Source of the DNA: Pseudomonadota bacterium
GTDB lineage: Bacteria > Pseudomonadota > Gammaproteobacteria > Burkholderiales > Rhodocyclaceae
Length of the DNA stretch: 64,000 nt
Direction: 5' to 3'
Assembly (NCBI GenBank): GCA_018261905.1
Contig: JAGTRU010000020.1
Location: forward strand, 1 to 64,000
Shown here one piece after another: positions 55,205-63,100 of this stretch; the first letter of the stretch is position 1; every line of letters begins with the position of its first letter. The translations under genes and the position numbers were made by a program. Under the pieces are notes generated by a model. The model was not told the DNA's origin. It ran no database searches and worked only from the letters and a program-made list of their open reading frames with translations.

Positions 55205-55245
55205 TGACATATTATGCCTTGACATTTTATGTCGTTGCTTCTAAT
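55205..55245 (+). promoter_or_regulatory. Upstream region of the PspA cluster with repeated TGACAT motif
   Basis: TGACATATTATG (55205-55216) and TGACATTTTATG (55220-55231) are direct repeats 15 bases apart. The second carries a TTGACA -35 box (55219-55224) and, 15 to 17 bases on, TCTAAT/TAATCT. GACAT-TTT-ATGTC is also a small palindrome. Related pieces (TGTCATGTTATG at 55141, AATGTCATAG at 55178) lie upstream. This could be a regulator-controlled promoter for the gene at 55290. Confidence 0.5.
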
Positions 55246-55289
55246 CTGGGTTCGAGGCAGTACGCTTCTTTTAATGACAAGGGAAAGAA

Positions 55290-55709
55290 ATGGAACAGTC
55301 GCTGAGAGACAAACTGGATGGCCTGGATACTATTGTCGGGGTGCTGATGGGGGGGCTGGCTGTGCAGTTGCACCCGATTCCCGGACCGGTACCCGTCGTC
55401 CAGGTCAGCATCGAAGGTCGTGAGGAATTGCCGATCTATGTGACCTGCTCGGACTCGCAAATACTTTGCCTGTGCTACCTGTGGAATGACAGCGAAGTAC
55501 TGGCGGAGCGCCGCACGGAGTTGCTCGAAACCCTGCTCGATCTGAATCCCTCGGTGCCGCTTTCATCCTTTGGCCGCGTCGGCGAGCGCTACGTGCTGTT
55601 CGGCGCCCTGGCGTTGAATGCCAGGCCCGCCGATATTGCCGAAGACATCGCCGCTCTCAGCGACAACGCGCTCGACGCCCTCGAAGCCTTGTCCGAATTC
55701 TTGCAGTGA
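55290..55709 (+). CDS. YjfI-like protein (DUF2170)
   Basis: This is a 139-residue protein matching DUF2170, represented by E. coli YjfI, which is encoded next to the PspA-like YjfJ. It has MEQSLRDKLDGLDTIVGVLMG-like start pieces and LLETLLDLNPSVPLSSFGRVG. It is 12 bases upstream of pspA. Known function: none. Linkage suggests it takes part in the same membrane-stress module. Confidence 0.85.
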   Translation: MEQSLRDKLDGLDTIVGVLMGGLAVQLHPIPGPVPVVQVSIEGREELPIYVTCSDSQILCLCYLWNDSEVLAERRTELLETLLDLNPSVPLSSFGRVGERYVLFGALALNARPADIAEDIAALSDNALDALEALSEFLQ

Positions 55710-55721
55710 CAGGAGAAGATC

Positions 55722-56429
55722 ATGTCCATGATTAAGAAAGTCGTAACCCTGCTGCGCGGCAGTGCCCGCGAGATCGCCGAAAACGTCGTCGATGCCAATG
55801 CAACGCGCATCTACGAACAGGAAATCATCGATGCCAAGCAGAGCATCCTCGAAGCGCGCAGCAGCCTGGCCGATGTCATGGCCAGGGAAATGCAGGCCGG
55901 CCGGGCGGTGACCCGGCTGGAAGGCGAGATTGCCCATTTTGAAAGTCTGGCCCTGGAAGCCCTGAACAAGACTCAGGAAGCCCTGGCCGAGGAAGTCGCC
56001 GGCAAGGTGGCGGCGCTCGAACAGGATCTGGAAGAGCAGCGCAAGGCGCGGCAGTCGTTTGCCAGCCAGGTCAGCCAACTCAAGGAACTGATCAAGGCGG
56101 CCGAGGCGAAGATCCGCGAGCATGAGCGCGAAATCGCCATCGCCAAGACGACGGAAAGCGTTTACAAGGCAACCCAGTCGATCTCCGACAACATCGGCCA
56201 CAGCGGTTCCCGCCTGGCCAGCGCCCGCGAGTCGCTGGAGCGCATCAAGCAGCGCCACGAACATCTGGCGGATCGTCTGCAGGCCAGCGAGCAACTGGAT
56301 CGCGAACTGGGCGACAAGGCGCTGGCCAGCAAGCTGGCCGAGGCCGGTATTGGTCAGGATGCCAATCGTCAGCGTCAGGTCATGGAACGCCTCCGGGCCC
56401 GCCAGGCAAAACCGACGGACGACCAGTGA
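55722..56429 (+). CDS. PspA/IM30-family membrane-stress protein (YjfJ-like)
   Basis: This is a 235-residue, nearly all-helical ESCRT-III-like protein. The N-terminal amphipathic part starts MSMIKKVVTLLRGSAREIAENVVDANATRIYEQEI. A long coiled coil (about residues 30-195) contains LEQDLEEQRKARQSFASQVSQLKELIKAAEAK. It should bind and stabilise damaged inner membrane by forming rods or rings. No pspF, pspB or pspC is nearby, so this is the yjfJ-type rather than the classical psp operon. It overlaps the next gene by four bases. Confidence 0.93.
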   Translation: MSMIKKVVTLLRGSAREIAENVVDANATRIYEQEIIDAKQSILEARSSLADVMAREMQAGRAVTRLEGEIAHFESLALEALNKTQEALAEEVAGKVAALEQDLEEQRKARQSFASQVSQLKELIKAAEAKIREHEREIAIAKTTESVYKATQSISDNIGHSGSRLASARESLERIKQRHEHLADRLQASEQLDRELGDKALASKLAEAGIGQDANRQRQVMERLRARQAKPTDDQ

Positions 56430-56755
56430 GCGTCAAGCAGAGACCGGCCCGCTGGCAAAGTTCCGATGCGGCGCTCAAGGCCGTGCAGGTGGCTTTCGAC
56501 GTCGAGGAAAAGGTGCTCGAAACCGTGCGCCGCACGGCCTTTGAAGAGAACCGCTCTACCTCGGACCAGATCCGCCATCTGCTCGGCCTGACCACGGCCA
56601 GCCGCCCGAAACGGCCGCGTCTGACGGTTTCGCTGACCGTCGCCGATTACGCCGTGCTGGGCGAGCGCTACGGTCTGGCCGTCGATGACCGGCTGGCGAT
56701 CAAGGAGCGGGTGACCCGGGAATTGATCGATTTTGCCAATGCCACAAAAGGGTAA
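56426..56755 (+). CDS. Hypothetical protein, possible tandem ribbon-helix-helix
   Basis: This 109-residue protein starts with GTG 56426 and overlaps the pspA stop. It has no recognised family. Two halves look alike in layout: a strand (AVQVAFD), helix (VEEKVLETVRRTAFEEN), helix (TSDQIRHLLG); then strand (RLTVSLT), helix (VADYAVLGERYGL), helix (RLAIKERVTRELIDF). This is the strand-helix-helix pattern of RHH DNA-binding proteins, joined by the basic linker ASRPKRP. It could be the local regulator, or a scaffold. This is an inference from sequence only. Confidence 0.6.
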   Translation: MSVKQRPARWQSSDAALKAVQVAFDVEEKVLETVRRTAFEENRSTSDQIRHLLGLTTASRPKRPRLTVSLTVADYAVLGERYGLAVDDRLAIKERVTRELIDFANATKG

Positions 56756-56761
56756 ACAGGA

Positions 56762-57406
56762 ATGACCAGCTTCTACGACGCCGCCATCTCCTTTCCAACA
56801 GTCATCTATACAACGCTGCTTGGCGTGGTCATGGTGTACTGGCTGCTTGCCCTGGTCGGCATTGTCGATTTCGAGTCCACCAATTTGGATATGGATAGTG
56901 ACTTGCATGCCGACGCGCATGTCGATGAAATCAGCGATTTGGCCAGCTATCTCGTTGCCCTGGGTTTGAACGGCGTGCCGTTTTCGGTGGTATTCACGTT
57001 GCTCACGGTATTCGCCTGGACGACGACCTGTCTGGCCGCCATGTGGCTTTTGCCCTTGGTGCCGACCACGTTGTTGCGCACGGTAGCTGGCCTGGGCGTG
57101 CTGGTCGGTGGCTTGGGTCTGGCACTGCCGCTGACCGCCAGGATGATCCGTCCGATGCGCGGCCTTTTCGTGACCCATACCGCGATGTCGAATGCGGCCC
57201 TGGTCGGCCAGAGCTGCCGGGTGCTGACCTCCAGCGTCGACGAAAAATTCGGGCGCGCCGAGGTGGCAACCCGGGGGGCCGGCGTCAATATCAAGGTCTG
57301 GGCGGAAACGCCCAACAGCCTGAGCAAGGGCTCGACGGCCCGCATTCTGGAACACGATGCGGCCGGGGAGCGCTACCTCATCGTCGCCGAAGAACACATC
57401 CAGTAA
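56762..57406 (+). CDS. YqiJ-like membrane protein with OB-fold (DUF1449)
   Basis: This 214-residue protein has an N-terminal membrane helix (about residues 14-37), an acidic loop with DMDSDLHADAHVDE, and further helices (about 70-95 and 102-128). A C-terminal OB-like domain (about 140-214) contains LVGQSCRVLTSSVDEKFGRAEV. YqiJ is encoded next to the flotillin YqiK in E. coli; the same pair occurs here with 45 bases between. It is a NfeD-type partner of membrane microdomain proteins, by analogy. Confidence 0.85.
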   Translation: MTSFYDAAISFPTVIYTTLLGVVMVYWLLALVGIVDFESTNLDMDSDLHADAHVDEISDLASYLVALGLNGVPFSVVFTLLTVFAWTTTCLAAMWLLPLVPTTLLRTVAGLGVLVGGLGLALPLTARMIRPMRGLFVTHTAMSNAALVGQSCRVLTSSVDEKFGRAEVATRGAGVNIKVWAETPNSLSKGSTARILEHDAAGERYLIVAEEHIQ

Positions 57407-57451
57407 TTCATTACTTTTTCAATCCATTCAAACGTAAGCAAGGGGAAATTC

Positions 57452-59557
57452 ATGGAGCCGGTTCTATTTGCCGTTGGTGTGCTGGTATTGCTCATCCTCG
57501 GCATGATCGCCCTGTTCGCCAAGTTCTATCACAAGGTCGAGCAAGGCTACGCGATGATCGTCAACACGCTGCGGGCCGAACCCGAAGTCACCTTCACCGG
57601 GCGCATGGTCTATCCGATCATCCACAAGTCCGAGCTGATGGAAATTTCGCTGAAGACCATCGAAATCGACCGCTCCGGCGGCGAGGGCCTGATCTGTCGC
57701 GACAACATCCGGGCCGATATCAAGGTCAAGTTTTTCGTGCGGGTTAACAAGACGGCCGAAGACGTGCTCAAGGTCGCCCAGGGCATCGGTTGCGAACGCG
57801 CTTCCAGCCCGGAAATCCTCGAAGACCTGTTTTCTGCCAAGTTCTCGGAAGCGCTGAAGACGGTTGGCAAGGCAATGGATTTCATCGACCTGTACCAGGC
57901 CCGCGACCGCTTCCGCGACGAAATCGTGCGCCAGATCGGCGACGATCTCTCGGGCTATGTGCTCGAAGATGCCGCCATCGACTACCTGGAACAGACGCCG
58001 CTGCAAAAGCTCGATACCAACAACATCCTCGATGCCCAGGGCATCAAGAAGATTACCGAACTGACGGCCGTCGAACACGTTCGCACCAATGAACTGCGCC
58101 GCAACGAGGAAATGCAGATCAAGAAAAAGGACGTCGAGACCCAGGAAGCCCTGCTCGAACTCGAACGCCAGCAGGCCGATGCGACATCGCGTCAGAAGCG
58201 CGAGGTCGCTTCGGTGCGGGCCCGCGAAGAAGCCGAGACGGCGAAGATCCAGTCGGAAGAACTGACCAAGTCGGAAGTGGCACGCCTGCAGGCCGAGCAG
58301 ACCATCGCCGTGCAACAGGAAAATGCCCAGCGCGAGAAGGAAGTGGCGGAAAACAACCGCAAGCGCGCGGTTGCCGTCGAAGAGGAAAAGGTCACCCGGG
58401 CGCGCGAACTGGAAATCGTTGATCGCGAGAAGGAAGTCACCCTGCAGCGCATCGACAAGGACAAGGCTGTCGAAGTGCAGAAGAAAGCCATCGCCGACGT
58501 CATCCGCGAACGGGTCATCGTCGAGCGCACGGTCGCCGAGCAGGAAGAAGCGATCAAGGAAGTCCGTGTCGTGGCCGAGGCCGACCGCACCAAGAAATCG
58601 GTAGTGATCCTCGCCGAAGGCCAGGCTGAAGAAAAGCTGGTGCTCGAAGTCAAAGCCGCCGAAGCCCAGGAGCGCCGGGCCCGCCACAAGGCGGCCGAGG
58701 AGCAGACCCTGGCCGAAGCTCATCTCAAGGTGGCCGAGAAGGAATCCGAAGCCAAGAAACGCGAAGCCGAAGGCCTCGAAGCCATGGCTGCTGCGACCGG
58801 TCTGGCGACGGCCAGGGTGATGATGGTCACGGCCGACGCCGAAGAAAAGCAGGGCATGGTTGCCGCCAAGATCAAGATGGCCGATGCCGAAGCGGTCACC
58901 AAATTCGGCACGGCCGAGGCGGACGCCTTGCTTGCCAAGCTCGAAGCCGAAGCCCAGGGTAAGGAAAAACTTGGTCTGGCCGATGTCGTCGTGCGCACGG
59001 CCGATGCCGATGCCACCGCCAAGGCCGGCCATGCCGAAGCCGAAGTCATCGAGGCACGCTTCCAGGCCGAAGCCAATGGCCTGCGCGAGAAGTTCGGGGC
59101 GATGAGTTCCATGAGCCCGGCGGCCCGCGAGCACGAAGAGTTCCGCATGCGTCTGGACAATGCCCAGATCGCCACCCTCAAGGCGATCGACGCGCAAACC
59201 TCGATTGCCCGCGACCAGGCCGAAGTGCTCGGTGCGGCGCTGGCCAATGCCAAGATCGATATCGTCGGCGGCGAGGGCGATTACTTCGACCGCTTCGTCA
59301 ATGCGCTGTCAATCGGCAAGGGTATCGACGCAACCATCGGCAAGAGCAGCACGCTGCAGGTCGCCCTCAAGGATCACCTGAGTGGCGAGCGCGACATGGT
59401 CGGCGATGTCCGCGACATGATCGGCGCCCTGGGTGGTTCGGCCGGCGAATTGCAGAATCTGTCGGTCGCCGCCCTGCTCAGCAAGGTGACGCGCGAAGGC
59501 AGTGCCGAGCAGCAGGATGCCTTGCGCACCCTGCTTGCCGGCCTGGCCAAGCGCTAA
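57452..59557 (+). CDS. Flotillin-family membrane protein (YqiK-like)
   Basis: This is a 701-residue protein with one N-terminal membrane helix (about residues 3-27). A Band 7/SPFH domain follows (about 28-200, with MVYPIIHKSELMEISLKTIEI and DNIRADIKVKFFVRV). A very long Glu/Ala/Lys-rich coiled coil (about 200-570) contains 'AEA'-type repeats such as TADADATAKAGHAEAEV. The flotillin C-terminal domain is at about 600-701. It should form large membrane-microdomain assemblies. Pairing with YqiJ and PspA fits a membrane-integrity role. Confidence 0.94.
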   Translation: MEPVLFAVGVLVLLILGMIALFAKFYHKVEQGYAMIVNTLRAEPEVTFTGRMVYPIIHKSELMEISLKTIEIDRSGGEGLICRDNIRADIKVKFFVRVNKTAEDVLKVAQGIGCERASSPEILEDLFSAKFSEALKTVGKAMDFIDLYQARDRFRDEIVRQIGDDLSGYVLEDAAIDYLEQTPLQKLDTNNILDAQGIKKITELTAVEHVRTNELRRNEEMQIKKKDVETQEALLELERQQADATSRQKREVASVRAREEAETAKIQSEELTKSEVARLQAEQTIAVQQENAQREKEVAENNRKRAVAVEEEKVTRARELEIVDREKEVTLQRIDKDKAVEVQKKAIADVIRERVIVERTVAEQEEAIKEVRVVAEADRTKKSVVILAEGQAEEKLVLEVKAAEAQERRARHKAAEEQTLAEAHLKVAEKESEAKKREAEGLEAMAAATGLATARVMMVTADAEEKQGMVAAKIKMADAEAVTKFGTAEADALLAKLEAEAQGKEKLGLADVVVRTADADATAKAGHAEAEVIEARFQAEANGLREKFGAMSSMSPAAREHEEFRMRLDNAQIATLKAIDAQTSIARDQAEVLGAALANAKIDIVGGEGDYFDRFVNALSIGKGIDATIGKSSTLQVALKDHLSGERDMVGDVRDMIGALGGSAGELQNLSVAALLSKVTREGSAEQQDALRTLLAGLAKR

Positions 59558-59567
59558 AGGGCCGCGC

Positions 59568-60119
59568 ATGCTTGTTGCCAACGCACTGGCCTGCGAATGT
59601 GGCGCCGGGCTGCTCTGCGGGGCGCTGGCCGAAGGCCTGCCGGCCCGGGTCTGCCCGGCCTGTGGCGGCGTCCTGCTGGCGCTCGACGATTATCGGGTCT
59701 GGCGCCAGACCCTGCCGCCGGGCGCTGCCGAAACACCGGCCGGCCTGGCGATCGTCGGCGAGGATGCCAGCCGGGCCCGCAGTTGCCCGGCCTGCAGCGG
59801 CCCGATGGCGCGCTATCGCGTGCTGCCGGTCAGCAGTTTCCGGCTCGATCGCTGCAATCACTGCCAGCTGGTCTGGTTTGATGGTGGCGAATGGTCGGCG
59901 CTCGTCGAGGCTGGTCTGATCGATCGCCTGGACAGCATTCTGGCCGATGGCTGGCAACGCCGGGTGCAGGCCGACGAAGCGCGCTTGCGCCGGGAAAATG
60001 CCTTGCGCCAGCGCCTGGGCGACGCGGCCGTCGATGAACTGCAACGCATCCAGTCCTGGCTGCACAGCCGGCCGAATGGCCGGGAATTGCTCGCGCTTCT
60101 GAGCGGCGAGCCCATTTGA
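59568..60119 (+). CDS. Zinc-ribbon protein (zf-TFIIB-like)
   Basis: This is a 183-residue protein from ATG 59568. Two Cys clusters are seen: an N-terminal one (CECG and CPACGG, about residues 9-34) and a middle one (SCPACSGPM with CNHCQLVWFDGGEW, about 70-105) that matches the zf-TFIIB ribbon. The rest is helical, ending in LLALLSGEPI. It lies 10 bases after the flotillin and 25 before the giant ATPase. It may be an adaptor. No known function. Confidence 0.78.
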   Translation: MLVANALACECGAGLLCGALAEGLPARVCPACGGVLLALDDYRVWRQTLPPGAAETPAGLAIVGEDASRARSCPACSGPMARYRVLPVSSFRLDRCNHCQLVWFDGGEWSALVEAGLIDRLDSILADGWQRRVQADEARLRRENALRQRLGDAAVDELQRIQSWLHSRPNGRELLALLSGEPI

Positions 60120-60144
60120 ACTGAATTCAGGGGCAACCCACGTC

Positions 60145-63100
60145 ATGGCTTCCACGAATACGTCTGCATCCGAAACCTCTGCCGAGCGGACCGACAGCAT
60201 GGTCGGCGACAGCGGCAGCTACGAGCTGCTGAAAAAGCGCCTGGGCAGCCATGGCGATGCCCTGCTCGGCAAGGCGCAGGCCCTCAATGCGGCGCGCGTT
60301 GCCGAATTCGGCCGCAACGAGCAGTCGCTAATCCTGCGCACCCGGGCCCGCACCGAGAACAACTGCGTCGCCCGCGACATCGTCCGCATCGGCGACCGCC
60401 TGCTCTTCGGCTACAACGTCTTCATCGGCCTGCGCAAGGAAACCGCGGTCGGCGACGTCTTCGCCCTCTACCGGCTGGCCGAGGCGGGCGGCGGCGACGA
60501 ACTCGAAGCGCTGCCGCTGACCGGCAGCTTCCTCGAGGACCAGCGCTTCGTTTCCGATTTCCGCGAACTGCACGCCTATTACAAGCAGGCGACGCTGATC
60601 CAGTTGCGCGTCACCCAGGACAAGCTGCTCGCCGCCTTCCAGATCGGCCAGCAACTGCACGACCTGCGCGTCTTCCGCTGGAGCCTGGAAAACGACGGCA
60701 GCCTGCGCTACATCGACAACCGCGGCGAGCGCGACATGGCGCTGCCGCCGAGCCATGATTTCGAATGGACGCCGACCCGGCGCGAAGACCAGGTCGGCGG
60801 CCGCCATCCGCACGTCAACATTCTCGACACGGTCTTCGTCGAAACCATCGGCGGCGACCTGACGGTCAAGATCGAAAACAACACCGAGAGCGGGCTCGGC
60901 ATCTACAGCGAAGCGGTCGAGGACAAGACCCAGTCGCTCGACGACGCCGAAGTCGCCTACGCCCGGCTCGGCCTGCTGATCCTGCTGCGCATCAAGCCCT
61001 ACCGCGAGCAGACGGTACGCTACCTGGTCTACAACACGCGCACGCAAAGCGTCACCCGCATCGACGCCATCGGCGTCTCCTGCATCCAGTTGCCGGAAGA
61101 CCACGGCATCATCTTCCCCGGTGGCTACTACCTGCAGTCCGGCGAGTACAAGCGCTTCGACCTGCCGGAGGCGATGCTCGACAACCTGCGCTTCAAGCGC
61201 GTCCTGCGCTCGCCGAACGGCGAGGATGTGCTCTACGTCTTCTATCAGCCGGGCCTCGGCCATTACGCGCTGTTTACCTACAACCTGATCGACAAGACGC
61301 TGGGCGCGCCGATTCTCGGCAATGGCTACGCCCGCTTCCCGGACGGCCGCATCCTGGTTTTCCAGGCCGATGGCGGCGAGCCGACCCGCGTGCATCCGAT
61401 GCAGCTATGGCAGACGCCCTTCTTCAGCGAAGAGCATGCCGGCAAGCAGGCCGCCGGGCAGGGCTTCTTCGGCCGCATCGGCAACGCCGACCTGGTGCGC
61501 GGCATTTCCGAGCTGAACGGCATCGCCCGCGCCGTGCGCGAGCAGGTGCCGACGCGCACCGCCTACGAAGACCTGATCCGCCAGTGCAGCCGTGCCCAGG
61601 ACGCCTATTTCTGGTTATCCGAACCCGAGGCCGGCGGTCTCGGCAAGGAATTGCAGGCGATTACCGAAGGTGCCCGCCTGACCCTGGCCGAATTCGAGAA
61701 GGTCGACAGCATCCGCCGCGAAACGGCCCAGGCTCTGGCCGCCGCCGAAGGCGAGCAGCGCGAGTTGCTGGGCCAGATCGCCGGCATGTTGTGGAAGCGC
61801 TCGGACGATTTCGTCATGGCCCTGAATCGCCTGCGCGAACGCCGCGGCCGCCTGCAGACCCTGAAGGAATTGCGCTACGTCGATCTGCCGCGCATCGAGG
61901 CGATGGACGGCGAACTGGCCAACGAGCAAAACCGGGTCGGCGAGCGCGCCATGCAGTTTCTCGCCTCGCCCGACGCCTTTGCCGGCCAGCGCCAGCTGCT
62001 CGAAGGTCTGGCCGCGCAGGTGCCGGTTGCCGCCACCTCACAGGCGCTTGAACAACTGGTCGGCGAACTCGACACGGCCGCCGCCGGCCTCGACCTGCTC
62101 AGCGAGCAACTGGGCGGCCTGCCGGGCGGCGATGCGGTGGTACGCACTGATATTCTTGACCGCATTTCCGTGCTTTACGCCGAGATCAATCGCCTGCGTG
62201 CCGAGGCGCGCAATCGCAAGCGCAATCTGGGCAGCAGCGAAGCGGCGGCGGAATTCGGCGCCCAGTTCAAGCTGTTCGGCCAGACCGTCGAAAGCGCCCT
62301 GGAATTCGCCGACACCCCGGAAAAGTGCGACGACGCGCTGACCCGCCTGCTCGCCCGCCTCGAAGAACTGGAAGGGCGTTTCGCCGAACAGGAAGCCTTC
62401 GTCGCCGATATCGCCAGCAAGCGCGAAGCCGTTTATGAAGCCCTCTCGGCGCGCCGGCAAAGCCTGCTCGAAACACGGCAGCGGCGCATCCGCTCGCTGT
62501 CCGAAGCCGGCGCCCGGATTCTCGAAGGCGTGCCGCGCCGGATTGCCCAGTTCGGCGAAATCGCCGAGGTGCATGGCTATTTCGCGGCCGATCCGCTGAT
62601 CGGCAAGCTGCGCAAGCTGGTCTACGACCTGCGCGGGCTCGGCGACGGCGTCGCGGCCGACGATCTCGACACGCGCATCAAGACGGCGCGCGACCAGGCC
62701 CTGCGCACCGTGCGCGACCGCAGCGAACTGCTCGGCGAGGACGGCAACACCCTGCGTTTCGGCCGGCACGCCTTCACCGTCAGCCAGCAGGCGCTGGATC
62801 TCACGCTGGTGCCCAAGGAAGGCAGCCTGGCCTGGCATCTGTCGGGCACCGACTACTTTGCTACGGTCAACCCGGAAAAACTCGAAAAATTCAAATTCCT
62901 CTGGGACCAGTCCCTGGTTTCCGAATCGCCCGATCTGGCGAGGGCCGAATACCTGGCCGGTACGCTCCTGCATCTCGCGCTGAACACGTTGGAAGGCTTT
63001 TCCTGGGCCGGCCTGCAACAGACGGCGGCCGGCGCGCCGACGGCCTTGCTCGACCTGGTCCGCCAGTTTGCCGCGGCGCGTTACCGCGAGGGTTATCAGA

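Noticed and set aside
57464-59197. Antisense frame of 577 codons opposite the flotillin gene
   Set aside because: It consists of Leu/Gly/Phe-rich pseudo-repeats that mirror the Glu/Ala/Lys coiled-coil codons of the flotillin. It has no independent support.
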